Below, piece after piece: positions 26,349 to 35,174 of a DNA stretch of 64,000 bases. A program made the translations under genes and the position numbers. Below the pieces are notes generated by a model. It saw only the letters and a program-made list of their open reading frames with translations, was not told the origin of the DNA and did no database searches. The number at the start of each line of letters is the position of its first letter. The stretch's first letter is position 1. This DNA comes from CAAGNP01 sp045595965 (lineage in GTDB: Bacteria > Bacteroidota > Bacteroidia > Bacteroidales > UBA932): contig JAZOBN010000010.1 in NCBI GenBank assembly GCA_045595965.1, positions 1 through 64,000 of the forward strand, read 5' to 3'.

Positions 26349-27665
26349 ATGAATAAGAAGGAAACAAAGAGCAAATTCCCCGGAACTTTCTGGGTTGCAG
26401 TGATTATGGAGTTTTTCGAAAGGGGCTCCTACTACGGAATGATGTCGGTACTTTCGGTATTTCTGGTTCTCAATGGGGCCGAGGGTGGACTCGGTTTTTC
26501 AAAAGAGCAGGCGGGGAGCATTCTGGGTGTTATTCCACCCCTTCTTTACTTCCTTCCGATAGTTGCCGGGGCAATTGCCGACAGGTATGGCTACCGCAAA
26601 ATCCTCTATTTTGCATTCAGTTGCATGGTAGTTGGCTACGGACTCACTGGAATCTTCTCCGGAAGGGGTTTTGACGGTGTTCAGGCCCGCTATTTTTTGG
26701 TATTCGCATCATTGCTGATTATGGCAGTGGGTGCTGGCTTCTTCAAGCCTGTCATCTCCGGAACGATTGCCAAAAGTACAAACGAGGGGAATTCGGGACT
26801 CGGATTCGGCATATTCTACTGGTCTATCAACCTCGGTGCATTCCTTTTCCCACTTATCCTGATCCCGATACTCAAATCTTATTCATACAGCTACATTTTC
26901 TACCTCTCTGCCGGGATAGGGGTAATTCTACTTCTGATAAATACACTCTTCTACCGTGAACCCGGAAATCGATCGGATAAGGAGAAAAAGCATAAATCTC
27001 TCGGACAGGTCTTTGCAGAGATGCTCCTTGTTATCAAAGACTGGAAATTTCTCCTGATGGTTCTCCTCTACTCTATTTTCTGGATTCTATATTTCCAGAT
27101 GTACGGCACTGTGCTTTGGTATGTGGACGAACACATGGATATGACACCTATCAATAATGCAGTCAATTCCCTCCTCGGAGTGTTTGTGGAGAACCCTTCG
27201 TGGTTCTTCGACGTGGAGCATGTCACTGTAGTAAATGCAGGTGTGATCATTCTCCTCCAGCTCTTTGTCTCTAAGATAGTACAGAGAGCCCCTGCCCTCC
27301 CCACTATGATCGTGGGTATCGGATTTGGAACACTTGGAATGGCAATTCTCTCGTTTTCAGACTCCCCATGGCTATTTATCGTCGGAATCGTAACTTTTAC
27401 CCTCGGTGAAATGACTGCTCACCCCAAATACAACTCATACATTGGAATGATAGCCCCTTCAGACAAGAAGGCACTGTATATGGGTTACTCTTTCCTGTAT
27501 GGGGTGATCGGGAGCAGCATAGGTGGATTCCTCGGAGCATCCTTGTATGTGAAATATGTAGAAGAGATGGCCAATCCTTCAGCATTCTACTTGATATTCG
27601 CATGCTTGGGAGGATTCAGCATGGTAGCTCTATATCTCTACAACAGATTTATCGCAAAGAGGTAA
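26349..27665 (+). CDS. MFS transporter of the POT/PTR (oligopeptide) type
   Basis: This 438-residue membrane protein has about 12 predicted helices. The start FWVAVIMEFFERGSYYGMMSV resembles the ExxERF/SYYG motif of proton-coupled oligopeptide transporters. The loop GAIADRYGYRKIL near 77-89 is the MFS signature between helices 2 and 3, and FFKPVISGTIAKSTNEG near 131-147 resembles the second POT motif. It likely imports di- or tripeptides with protons, but the Bacteroidetes branch is diverged and substrate is inferred. It is a single gene with a near-leaderless promoter, converging on ahcY. Confidence 0.82.
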   Translation: MNKKETKSKFPGTFWVAVIMEFFERGSYYGMMSVLSVFLVLNGAEGGLGFSKEQAGSILGVIPPLLYFLPIVAGAIADRYGYRKILYFAFSCMVVGYGLTGIFSGRGFDGVQARYFLVFASLLIMAVGAGFFKPVISGTIAKSTNEGNSGLGFGIFYWSINLGAFLFPLILIPILKSYSYSYIFYLSAGIGVILLLINTLFYREPGNRSDKEKKHKSLGQVFAEMLLVIKDWKFLLMVLLYSIFWILYFQMYGTVLWYVDEHMDMTPINNAVNSLLGVFVENPSWFFDVEHVTVVNAGVIILLQLFVSKIVQRAPALPTMIVGIGFGTLGMAILSFSDSPWLFIVGIVTFTLGEMTAHPKYNSYIGMIAPSDKKALYMGYSFLYGVIGSSIGGFLGASLYVKYVEEMANPSAFYLIFACLGGFSMVALYLYNRFIAKR

Positions 27666-27683
27666 ATAAGAAACTGTTACAGA

Positions 27684-28949
27684 TTACAATCCGAGATATT
27701 TTGCCTGCTCGGAGGTAAGTGTATCGATATTGTAACCCCAGCTTTGGAGTTTCATTTGTGCCACCTTCCGGTCAATCTCCTCAGGTATTGCAAATGTCAT
27801 CGTCCCGGTGCCACCTCTATTTGCATCCTTGAAGTGTTCAACGACATATTTTGCACTCATTGCCTGGATAGCAAAACTCATATCCATAATCTCGGCAGGG
27901 TGACCATCACCCGATGCAAGGTTGACAAGACGACCTTCGGCAATTATATAAACCCAATGGCTGCCACCTTTGCCATCAGAGACTTTGTATCCCATGATAT
28001 TTTCACGGGCAAGCTTGCTTTCAGTGCAAATTGATTTCAATGCTGCAACATCCACTTCACAATCAAAGTGTCCTGCATTACAACATATCGCACCATCTTT
28101 CATTGCCCTGAAATGTCTCTCAACAATAACATCCGAGCAACCTGTCACAGTGACAAATACATCTCCCTGAGGGGCCGCCTGATCCATAGGCATCACCTCA
28201 AAACCATCCATTACAGCCTCAATTGCCTTAACAGGATCCACCTCTGTTACAATAACTGCAGCACCAAGACCTTTAGCCCTCATCGCCACACCTTTACCGC
28301 ACCATCCATAACCTGCAACTACAACTTTCTTACCGGCCACTATAAGATTTGTCGTTCTGTTGATACCTGTCCAGACAGACTGTCCTGTACCATATCTATT
28401 GTCGAAAAGATACTTGCATTTTGCATTGTTTACCAACATCATAGGGAACTTCAGGGCTCCATCCTTATCCATCGCAAGCAATCTCATAATGCCGGTTGTG
28501 GTCTCTTCGCACCCCCCTATTACACCGGGAATAAGATGTGTATACTCAGTATGGAGAAGATTCACAAGATCACCTCCATCATCAATAATGATATTAGGGC
28601 CGGCTTCAAGCACCTTGCACAAATGTCTGTGGTACTCCTCAGGGGTACAATCGTGCCAGGCATACACATTCAGACCGTCATGTACAAGTGCAGCTGCAAC
28701 ATCATCCTGTGTAGAGAGGGGATTGCTCCCTGTAACATACATCTGGGCTCCCCCTGCAGCAAGCACTTTGCACAAATAGGCAGTTTTTGCCTCAAGGTGG
28801 ATAGACAACGTCACTTTAAGACCTGCAAATGGCTTTGAAATACTGAATTCCTCCTCAATAGCCCTCAGTAGAGGCATATTCCCTTTTACCCATTCGATTT
28901 TTCTTTTTCCACTTTCCCAGATAGAAAGATCTCTGATTTCTGAAGCCAT
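27684..28949 (-). CDS. ahcY: adenosylhomocysteinase (short type)
   Basis: This 421-residue NAD-dependent enzyme splits S-adenosylhomocysteine to adenosine and homocysteine in the methyl cycle. It shows TGSNPLSTQDDVAAALV near 73-89, NNAKCKYLFDNRYGTGQS near 172-189 and the NAD-binding VVVAGYGWCGKGVAMRAKG near 207-225. It is the archaeal/Thermotoga-like short form without the ~40-residue insert of many bacterial enzymes. The protein ends at EQAKYLGL and so lacks the C-terminal Lys/Tyr tail that reaches the NAD site of a partner subunit in human-type enzymes. It is convergent with the transporter gene and is followed upstream by corA. Confidence 0.94.
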   Translation of the reverse strand: MASEIRDLSIWESGKRKIEWVKGNMPLLRAIEEEFSISKPFAGLKVTLSIHLEAKTAYLCKVLAAGGAQMYVTGSNPLSTQDDVAAALVHDGLNVYAWHDCTPEEYHRHLCKVLEAGPNIIIDDGGDLVNLLHTEYTHLIPGVIGGCEETTTGIMRLLAMDKDGALKFPMMLVNNAKCKYLFDNRYGTGQSVWTGINRTTNLIVAGKKVVVAGYGWCGKGVAMRAKGLGAAVIVTEVDPVKAIEAVMDGFEVMPMDQAAPQGDVFVTVTGCSDVIVERHFRAMKDGAICCNAGHFDCEVDVAALKSICTESKLARENIMGYKVSDGKGGSHWVYIIAEGRLVNLASGDGHPAEIMDMSFAIQAMSAKYVVEHFKDANRGGTGTMTFAIPEEIDRKVAQMKLQSWGYNIDTLTSEQAKYLGL

Positions 28950-28969
28950 TTTGCTAAGATTTTAATATG

Positions 28970-29917
28970 TTACAATAGTTTTTTCCATTTGAAAATCACG
29001 AAGGTAGCAATAATTGTCACCGCCATGATTGAGAGGATGATGAAGAAATCCCAACCGCTCCCCAACATAGGAAGGGAGATATTCATTCCATAGATAGATG
29101 CAATCAGCGTAGGCGGCATCAGAAGCAACGACACCAATGTAAAGACCTTCATAATTCTATTCTGGTCCAGGTTGATAAGACCCAGAACTGTATTCTGCAG
29201 ATAGTCAAGTCTCTCAAAGCTGAAGTTGGTGTGGTTGATAAGGGAACCGATGTCCTTGTTCATCACACCCAGTTTGGTATATACATCACGGGGGAACTTG
29301 TCACTCTTCAGCACTGCAGAAATCATCCTCTGTTTATCGACAATATTCTCACGCACCAACATGGTATTATCCTGCAATTGGTTGATATCCAAAAGGAAAT
29401 CTTCATTCACATTCCCCCTTTGGCTCGCCTTTTTGCTATATGTATCGATCTCTTTTGCAATAAGCTCGATCATATCGGCATCAAGGTCAATACGGTTTTC
29501 AAGAATCCCCACAAACACGTGGTAGCCTGTCGGATAGAGTTTTGAATTCAGTTGGGTTTTGCGTTGGATATCTACGAATGTCCTCAATTTCACGTGACGG
29601 ATCGAGACCAGGATACCTTCACAAAGGATAAATGAAACTGTCTCCATCGAATACTCGTCCGGACCTGGAATCAGGAAGTTTGTATTGACGAAGATAGAGG
29701 TCTCTGTCTCCGAGTAGCGTGATGATGACTCAATCTCTTCAGCTTGTGCCCTTGACTGGAGTGTTGTTTCGAGGAACTCCTCGACCTCCCTTTTCTCCTC
29801 CCCTGTGGGGGCATAAAGGTCAATCCACAAAACGTCGTCAAAGCCCAACTCTTTCAAGAGATCGATAGACTCTGATGTGACTACTCGTCTGTTTTCTTTG
29901 TAAAAAATCTGGATCAT
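28970..29917 (-). CDS. corA: CorA family magnesium/divalent cation channel
   Basis: This 315-residue protein has an N-terminal cytoplasmic alpha/beta domain, a long stalk helix, and two C-terminal membrane helices near 257-275 and 290-310. The pore signature Tyr-Gly-Met-Asn lies in LIASIYGMNISLPM (near 279-282), followed by the basic tail FKWKKLL. It forms pentamers that let Mg2+ (or Co2+/Ni2+) in. Its mRNA seems to carry a leader of about 190 bases with strong inverted repeats, which suggests regulation in the leader. Confidence 0.94.
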   Translation of the reverse strand: MIQIFYKENRRVVTSESIDLLKELGFDDVLWIDLYAPTGEEKREVEEFLETTLQSRAQAEEIESSSRYSETETSIFVNTNFLIPGPDEYSMETVSFILCEGILVSIRHVKLRTFVDIQRKTQLNSKLYPTGYHVFVGILENRIDLDADMIELIAKEIDTYSKKASQRGNVNEDFLLDINQLQDNTMLVRENIVDKQRMISAVLKSDKFPRDVYTKLGVMNKDIGSLINHTNFSFERLDYLQNTVLGLINLDQNRIMKVFTLVSLLLMPPTLIASIYGMNISLPMLGSGWDFFIILSIMAVTIIATFVIFKWKKLL

Positions 29918-29938
29918 AGTTTCCGGGTTTAGAAGATT

Positions 29939-30121
29939 GGTAATTGTATTCTTTCGCTGTCACAGCGCTTAAGATAGGGGCAATTACCATCGGACTCGGA
30001 ACTTAGAGGGATCGAAATGTCCGAGCCCAAACACCGCAGTGCTTCGATACAGAACAGTTGCAACTCGAACCATAATCATCCATTTTTATCCTTGATTTGA
30101 AATTAATAACTCGCAAATGTA
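29939..30121 (-). promoter_or_regulatory. structured corA leader with TACATTTG promoter box (candidate regulatory RNA)
   Basis: The 214-base gap between mntP and corA holds no tRNA and no good gene. On the minus strand TACATTTG (30114-30121) can start a transcript about 190 bases before the corA ATG. The RNA can form three nested or adjacent hairpins: CTCGGA/TCCGAG (30020-30025 with 29995-30000), GGTAATTG/CAATTACC (29981-29988 with 29939-29946, 8 perfect pairs), and inside the last one CGCTG/CAGCG around 3 bases (29955-29967). A 26-codon Cys-containing frame (MDDYGSSCNCSVSKHC...) also begins near 30083. It does not match the M-box or yybP-ykoY consensus that I know. Function inferred only. 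Confidence 0.5.
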
Positions 30122-30131
30122 GTAATTTTTC

Positions 30132-30731
30132 TTAAAAAGCGATATGTTCTATTAGAATTTTCAATCCTATAGCTATAAGTATCACACCGCCCATCAGCTC
30201 CGGCTTGCTCCCAAGTTTGTCTCCGAGACTCCTCCCCCCTTTAAGACCAATAAGGGCAGCAAGAGCTGTAAAGGTAAACACAGAGGCAATTCCTACGATG
30301 ATTTTTGCAGCTGAAAGGGAGACCATTGCAAGGGAAATTCCCACTGCAAGTGCATCAATACTTGTTGCAATTGCCAGCACTACCAGCTGTCTGATATTAA
30401 GCAGATCATTTTTGGGCTTCCCCCCCTTATTGAGAGTACACTTTTTGGCCCCATCCCCTTTTGATCCCTCAATTATCATTGTGGTACCAATATAAGCAAG
30501 GAGGGTGAATGCAATCCAATGATCTACCTTTTCAATATAAAAATAAAGCTCTGTCCCCAGGAGCCACCCCAAAAGGGTGAATCCTGCCTGGAACAGAGCG
30601 AAGACTGTAAATATTCTGATTGTCTGCCATACATTTGGTTTGGTTTTCATACACACCCCCCCTGTCAAGGAGACTGCAAATGTATCAAAACAGAGCCCGA
30701 TACCTATGAGAAGCAATTCAATGTATGACAT
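30132..30731 (-). CDS. mntP: MntP-type manganese efflux pump
   Basis: This 199-residue membrane protein has six predicted helices made of two similar halves. The acidic motifs GLCFDTFAVSLTGG (near 12-25) and ATSIDALAVGISLA (near 118-131) each carry the conserved Asp of the MntP/YebN family. It exports Mn2+. It follows the sodium/solute symporter gene by 6 bases at the end of the MurNAc salvage/recR transcript and precedes the separate corA unit. No yybP-ykoY Mn riboswitch is visible upstream. Confidence 0.92.
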   Translation of the reverse strand: MSYIELLLIGIGLCFDTFAVSLTGGVCMKTKPNVWQTIRIFTVFALFQAGFTLLGWLLGTELYFYIEKVDHWIAFTLLAYIGTTMIIEGSKGDGAKKCTLNKGGKPKNDLLNIRQLVVLAIATSIDALAVGISLAMVSLSAAKIIVGIASVFTFTALAALIGLKGGRSLGDKLGSKPELMGGVILIAIGLKILIEHIAF

Positions 30732-30737
30732 AACAGA

Positions 30738-32237
30738 CTATTTTTTTCTGAACAACCACATTCCGAAGAATGTCAAAAGACCGTTCACGATCAGCAATGT
30801 AAATCCAAGGTCGAAATCGAAATATTTCTTACCGAAGAAATTGATAAGGAAGCACAATACGGGAGCTGCTACAGCAATCCATGGGGTTGCCCCATCTTTC
30901 ACTTTGTATTTTGTCAAAATACCGAAGAAGAACATACCCAATAGAGGACCGTATGTATACGAAGCGAGCTTATAGACAAGGTTTACAACTGCATCGTTGC
31001 TGACGATGAAGAGGATCAGGATAATTATGAAGAAAAGTGCAGTAAACCCTGCATGGATCCACTTTCTCAAGTTATCCTTTCTCTTGTCATCGAGGTCTGT
31101 GCGGGTATTGAAACCTGCAAAATCGACACAGAAAGATGTTGTCAAAGAGGTCAATGCACCACCTGCGCTTGGGTATGATGCCGATATAAGACCGATAAGG
31201 AACAACACTCCAACACCTACGCCAAGGTATCCGCTTGCAATAGTAGGGAACATATCGTCAGTCTTCACGATTCCCAAAGCGTCAAGGCCACCTTTGTCTG
31301 CCACATAGATTGAGAGGATGGCACCAAGAAGAAGGAAGAAATAGTTCACAACTACTACAATCACAGATGTTGTGTACATATTCTTCTGTGCAGACCTGAT
31401 ATCTTTGCATGCAAGGCTCTTCTGGATCATCCCCTGATCAAGACCGGTCATCGCCACTGTCATGAAGATACCAGCTACAAATTGTTTTACAGCATTTGTC
31501 CCATGACCCCAGTTCCAATCAAAGAGGTTGCAGAAGCGTGTCCCCTCGATAGCCGGATTTTCGCCGTTCGCTACAGCTGAAACCATCTCTCCGAAACCCC
31601 AGCCCATCTCTTTGCAAATATACCAGATAGTGAAGAATACTGCAAGGAGCATAAATGTGGTCTGAAGGACATCTGTCCAGATAATTGTCTTCACGCCACC
31701 TTTATAGGTGTAGAAATAAAGCAACATCAGGAATATGAGGGTAACAATGCTGAATCCTACTAAATCGCTCCCCAACAACCCTTTAGGAAGGAATGCAAAA
31801 AGAACGAGCACCACTACGAAGATCCTCACAGCTGCACCGAGAACCCTTGAAATCATAAAGACTGTAGTCCCTGTTTTGTAAGATTTGATTCCGAATCTGT
31901 CACCAAGATATGAGTAAATCGAGGTAACATTCATCTTGTAATAGAGGGGAAGGAGAATTTTTGCAATGACAATATAGCCTCCTACAAATCCGAAGACCAA
32001 TGGCATATAATAAAAATTCTGCACCAGGACATTACCAGGTACAGAAACGAAAGTCACACCAGAGATTGAGGTACCCACCATACCGTAGGCAACCACAAAC
32101 CAGGGAGCTTTTCTGTCTCCGGAGAAAAATGAATTGCTTCCAGCTTTTTTGCTTGTCATCCATGAGATGAAAAACAACAGCACTGTGTATGCCGCAAAAG
32201 CGAGAAGGAATACATACAAAGGAAATTCGTGTTTCAT
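30738..32237 (-). CDS. sodium/solute symporter (SSS family), probable MurNAc/sugar transporter
   Basis: This 499-residue protein has about 13 predicted membrane helices. The SSS features include GTSISGVTFVSVPGNV near 54-69 (Na+ site region), GLDQGMIQKSLACKD near 262-276 and SASYPSAGGALTSLTTSF near 340-357. The gene sits 5 bases after recR in the same transcript as a MurK-type kinase and murQ. Tannerella forsythia uses a murT-murK-murQ operon in which MurT brings MurNAc across the inner membrane, and the gene here probably fills that place. Other sugars or sialic acid are possible. Confidence 0.85.
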   Translation of the reverse strand: MKHEFPLYVFLLAFAAYTVLLFFISWMTSKKAGSNSFFSGDRKAPWFVVAYGMVGTSISGVTFVSVPGNVLVQNFYYMPLVFGFVGGYIVIAKILLPLYYKMNVTSIYSYLGDRFGIKSYKTGTTVFMISRVLGAAVRIFVVVLVLFAFLPKGLLGSDLVGFSIVTLIFLMLLYFYTYKGGVKTIIWTDVLQTTFMLLAVFFTIWYICKEMGWGFGEMVSAVANGENPAIEGTRFCNLFDWNWGHGTNAVKQFVAGIFMTVAMTGLDQGMIQKSLACKDIRSAQKNMYTTSVIVVVVNYFFLLLGAILSIYVADKGGLDALGIVKTDDMFPTIASGYLGVGVGVLFLIGLISASYPSAGGALTSLTTSFCVDFAGFNTRTDLDDKRKDNLRKWIHAGFTALFFIIILILFIVSNDAVVNLVYKLASYTYGPLLGMFFFGILTKYKVKDGATPWIAVAAPVLCFLINFFGKKYFDFDLGFTLLIVNGLLTFFGMWLFRKK

Positions 32238-32242
32238 AAATG

Positions 32243-32863
32243 TTATATTTCAGGTAAAAAAATCTGTCTGTTGACAATTGATCTGCCCAGCGTAAGTTGG
32301 TCGGTATATTCAAGATCATCTCCGAAAGCTACCCCCCTGGCTATGGCTGTAATTTTTACTCCAAGTGGAGTGAGCACCTTGTAGAGGTAGAACGAAGTGG
32401 TCTCCCCCTCCATTGCTGTGCTCAATGCAAGGATCACCTCCTGCACCTGAGAATTCTGCACCCTTCTGACCAGATGGCCAATCGGAAGATCTGAGGGCCC
32501 GATCCCATCCATAGGGGATATTACCCCTCCAAGGACATGATAGACACCCCTGAACTCTCCCGTCGCCTCGATGCTTATTACATCTCTGAGACTCTCCACC
32601 ACACATATTATTGAGTGGTCACGTCTTTGGTCAGAACAAACAGGGCACAACTCTGTATCGGAAATCATATTGCACTCTCTGCAATATTTAGTCTCTCTGC
32701 GCATCGATATAATAGCATTGGAGAACTTTTCCACATTCTCGACAGGTTGCTTGAGTAAATGTAGAGCAAAACGCAGTGCGCTCTTCTTCCCGATACCGGG
32801 CAATGAAGAAAGCTGCTCCACTGCGTCTTGTAACAATCTATTCCCTGCAGGAGAATTGTACAT
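32243..32863 (-). CDS. recR: recombination protein RecR
   Basis: This 206-residue protein has an N-terminal helix-hairpin-helix (LSSLPGIGKKSALRFALHLL), a four-Cys zinc finger (CRECNMISDTELCPVC near 59-74), a Toprim domain (ICVVESLRDVISIEATGEF) and the Walker-B-like ALSTAMEGETTSFYL. It works with RecO/RecF in loading RecA at gaps. Its ATG shares one base with the murQ stop (TAATG), so this DNA repair gene is translationally coupled to a sugar-catabolic gene, an unexpected partner. Confidence 0.97.
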   Translation of the reverse strand: MYNSPAGNRLLQDAVEQLSSLPGIGKKSALRFALHLLKQPVENVEKFSNAIISMRRETKYCRECNMISDTELCPVCSDQRRDHSIICVVESLRDVISIEATGEFRGVYHVLGGVISPMDGIGPSDLPIGHLVRRVQNSQVQEVILALSTAMEGETTSFYLYKVLTPLGVKITAIARGVAFGDDLEYTDQLTLGRSIVNRQIFLPEI

Positions 32864-33693
32864 TACTCTTCTTTCTTATTTTGAGAGAAATAGTAATCTA
32901 CTGCGTTTCTCACTGAATGGTGTTCGAACAACAGGAATTTTGCATAATCATAATCTTTGATTCCTGTCTCATCCATAATCATTTTGGTACCTCTGTCAAC
33001 AAGTTTGGCATTTGTAAGCTGCATGTCCACCATCTTGTTACCTTTTACGTGACCCAATCTGATCATAACTGATGTTGAAATCATATTCAGGACAAGTTTC
33101 TGTGCTGTACCTGATTTCATACGTGTACTGCCTGTCACGAATTCGGGACCGACAACAGCCACGATAGGAATATCCACTTCGTTAGCTACCGGAGCACCTG
33201 GGTTACAAGTGATACAAGCTGTCAAAAGGCCGTTTTTCTTTGCCTGACGTACTGCACCGATAACATAAGGAGTAGTACCTGAAGCAGCGATACCCACCAC
33301 TGTATCGTTCTCTGTAGGGCGATATGGTGCCATATCATTCCAACCACCGTTCAGGTCATCTTCTGCGTCCTCTACAGCTTTTCTGATAGCTCCGTCACCA
33401 CCTGCGATAAGGCCGATAACAAGATCAAATGGAGCACCGTATGTAGGGGGGATTTCTGAAGCATCAAGGATACCGAGACGTCCGCTGGTACCTGCACCAA
33501 GATAGAATAGGCGGCCACCCTTCTTCATCCTCTCAACGATACCTTCTACCAGTTCTTCGATCTGAGGGATACATTTTTCCACTGCCAATGGAACGTTTCT
33601 ATCCTCTTTGTTCATGTTTTCGAGAATTTCTCTCGTTGGCATTTTGTCCAAATCCTTGTAGTTGGATGCTTGTTCTGTAACTTTTGTTATCAT
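32863..33693 (-). CDS. murQ: N-acetylmuramic acid 6-phosphate etherase
   Basis: This 276-residue SIS-domain protein shows LGAGTSGRLGILDASEIPPT near 65-84, the phosphosugar-binding signature, the loop GGDGAIRKAVEDAEDD with catalytic Glu, and TGSTRMKSGTAQKLVLNMI. It removes D-lactate from MurNAc-6-P to give GlcNAc-6-P in peptidoglycan salvage. The kinase that would make MurNAc-6-P is the next gene upstream (2-base gap), and recR and the symporter follow. Confidence 0.96.
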   Translation of the reverse strand: MITKVTEQASNYKDLDKMPTREILENMNKEDRNVPLAVEKCIPQIEELVEGIVERMKKGGRLFYLGAGTSGRLGILDASEIPPTYGAPFDLVIGLIAGGDGAIRKAVEDAEDDLNGGWNDMAPYRPTENDTVVGIAASGTTPYVIGAVRQAKKNGLLTACITCNPGAPVANEVDIPIVAVVGPEFVTGSTRMKSGTAQKLVLNMISTSVMIRLGHVKGNKMVDMQLTNAKLVDRGTKMIMDETGIKDYDYAKFLLFEHHSVRNAVDYYFSQNKKEE

Positions 33694-33695
33694 GA

Positions 33696-34535
33696 TTATA
33701 TCTCCTCTTTATGATATTCTACTAGACCGTCAATAGGGCTCTTGATGATTTTACCCACTTTCATACCTTGTGCTGCGGCGCTCTCCTCAATAATAGGGCG
33801 ATAATAGTATGCAATCGAACCCACGAAGTTCACATCGTTGTTCTTGTAGTCGTAATGGACGATATTACGTTTGAAGAACTCATCAAAACTGCTGCGGAGC
33901 AGATTGTGGATATAAGGGTGCTCCTTGAATTCGTTAAGGAATGGTGAGAAAGATGCCAGGAAGCGGCTTGGAAGGCTCTCCCTATAGACTTTCTGAACGA
34001 TTGCCATATAGTCAAGACCATATCTCTCTACAAATACATCTTCGATCTCTTTAGGAAGAAGACCTTTGATGAAGTCTGAAATAAGACGTTTGCCAAGATA
34101 ACCGCCGGAAGCCTCATCTCCAAGGATAAATCCACCTGCTCTCACATTTTTCACGATATCTTTACCATCATACATGCAAGAGTTTGAACCTGTACCAAGG
34201 ATACATGCAATACCTGGTTTATGACCGCAAAGGGCACGTGCAGCAGCAAGAACGTCTGAAGCTGCATAGCAGACTGACTCTGGGAAAACCTCTTTGAAAT
34301 ATCCTGCCAAAGTACCTGAAACCTCAGGAGAAACAACTCCGGCCCCATAGAAATGGATCTCTTTCACACCGTTACCAAGAACAGGAACAAGTTTGGTGTT
34401 GAAAATCTCTAGAATCTGCTCTTTTGTTTGAAATACAGGGTTGATACCTTCGGTAAAAATTTCTATAACCGAACCATCCTCCTTTATTGCTCTCCAATCG
34501 ACCTTGGTAGAGCCGCTATCAGCTATAAGTTGCAT
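33696..34535 (-). CDS. BadF/BadG/BcrA-type amino sugar kinase, probable MurNAc kinase (MurK-like)
   Basis: This 279-residue ASKHA-fold kinase has phosphate-1 loop LIADSGSTKVDWRAI near 3-17, the FYGAGVVSPEVSG block, and phosphate-2/adenosine site ACILGTGSNSCMYDG near 110-124, followed by GGFILGDEASGGYLGKRL. Relatives phosphorylate GlcNAc or MurNAc. Being the first gene of the murQ transcript suggests that it phosphorylates MurNAc, as MurK does in Tannerella, but GlcNAc is also possible. It is the head of the kinase-murQ-recR-symporter-mntP transcript. Confidence 0.86.
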   Translation of the reverse strand: MQLIADSGSTKVDWRAIKEDGSVIEIFTEGINPVFQTKEQILEIFNTKLVPVLGNGVKEIHFYGAGVVSPEVSGTLAGYFKEVFPESVCYAASDVLAAARALCGHKPGIACILGTGSNSCMYDGKDIVKNVRAGGFILGDEASGGYLGKRLISDFIKGLLPKEIEDVFVERYGLDYMAIVQKVYRESLPSRFLASFSPFLNEFKEHPYIHNLLRSSFDEFFKRNIVHYDYKNNDVNFVGSIAYYYRPIIEESAAAQGMKVGKIIKSPIDGLVEYHKEEI

Positions 34536-34586
34536 AAAAAGATCTTTATATGTTTATATTAATATTCCAAAACGCAAAATTACAAA

Positions 34587-35174
34587 TTATTTCAAAACAA
34601 CACCTCTCTTTTTCCAATAATAATAACCATAAATTGCAGATATAGTATAAAACACATACAGAACCGCTGTAGGATACAACCCCTGCCTGATATACAGGAG
34701 AATGCTGAGTAGATTTATCACTACCCATAGGAGCCATTGCTGGATGAATGAACGCCCCAGCCAATATGTAGCAAGCAACGAAAGGACAGTCACCAAAGAG
34801 TCAAGAAGTGGCTGGGAATCATCTGTATATCCCCCTATAACAAAATATAGCAGAGAGAAAACTGCAGCAGCAACCGATACCGATATAACCCCTTCATGTA
34901 GCCTCAACCTGTTGATCACAATAGCAGTGGTATCTCCCTCCTCTCCAACACCTCTGGCAAGATCCCTTTTCCACAAAACAATACCGTAAACACTCATCAC
35001 CAGATAATAAATCTGATAAGACATAGAGGCATAAAGCCCCTCCATTGCAAAGAGATAAATATAGACCAGAGCCATCACGATTCCAAGATACCACATCCTG
35101 GAATCGTGTCTGATCTCATAGTACAAATAAAGGAGCCCCGTAACTACTCCAAATATTTCTATAGCTGTATTCAT
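34587..35174 (-). CDS. pnuT: PnuC/PnuT family vitamin transporter, probable thiamine permease
   Basis: This 195-residue membrane protein has about seven predicted helices, with LYLYYEIRHDSRMWYLGIV, YQIYYLVMSVYGIVLWKRD and QQWLLWVVINLLSILLYI being the conserved PnuC-family blocks. PnuC proteins carry nicotinamide riboside, and PnuT members carry thiamine. The gene starts directly after the TonB-dependent receptor stop, under the same TPP riboswitch, so thiamine is the likely substrate. In Bacteroides thetaiotaomicron the same receptor-plus-PnuT pair takes up thiamine. Confidence 0.87.
   Translation of the reverse strand: MNTAIEIFGVVTGLLYLYYEIRHDSRMWYLGIVMALVYIYLFAMEGLYASMSYQIYYLVMSVYGIVLWKRDLARGVGEEGDTTAIVINRLRLHEGVISVSVAAAVFSLLYFVIGGYTDDSQPLLDSLVTVLSLLATYWLGRSFIQQWLLWVVINLLSILLYIRQGLYPTAVLYVFYTISAIYGYYYWKKRGVVLK

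Noticed and set aside
28068..28838. Plus-strand frame of 256 codons
   Set aside because: It lies fully inside ahcY on the other strand, and its Cys/His-rich translation is what the antisense of this gene gives.
29950..30080. tRNA-like stretch (GGTTCGA-like bases and small stems) before corA
   Set aside because: No cloverleaf with correct anticodon arm and acceptor pairing could be built. It is better read as a structured leader.
29918..30131. M-box (Mg2+) or yybP-ykoY (Mn2+) riboswitch before corA
   Set aside because: The conserved core blocks of these classes are not found, so the element is left unassigned.
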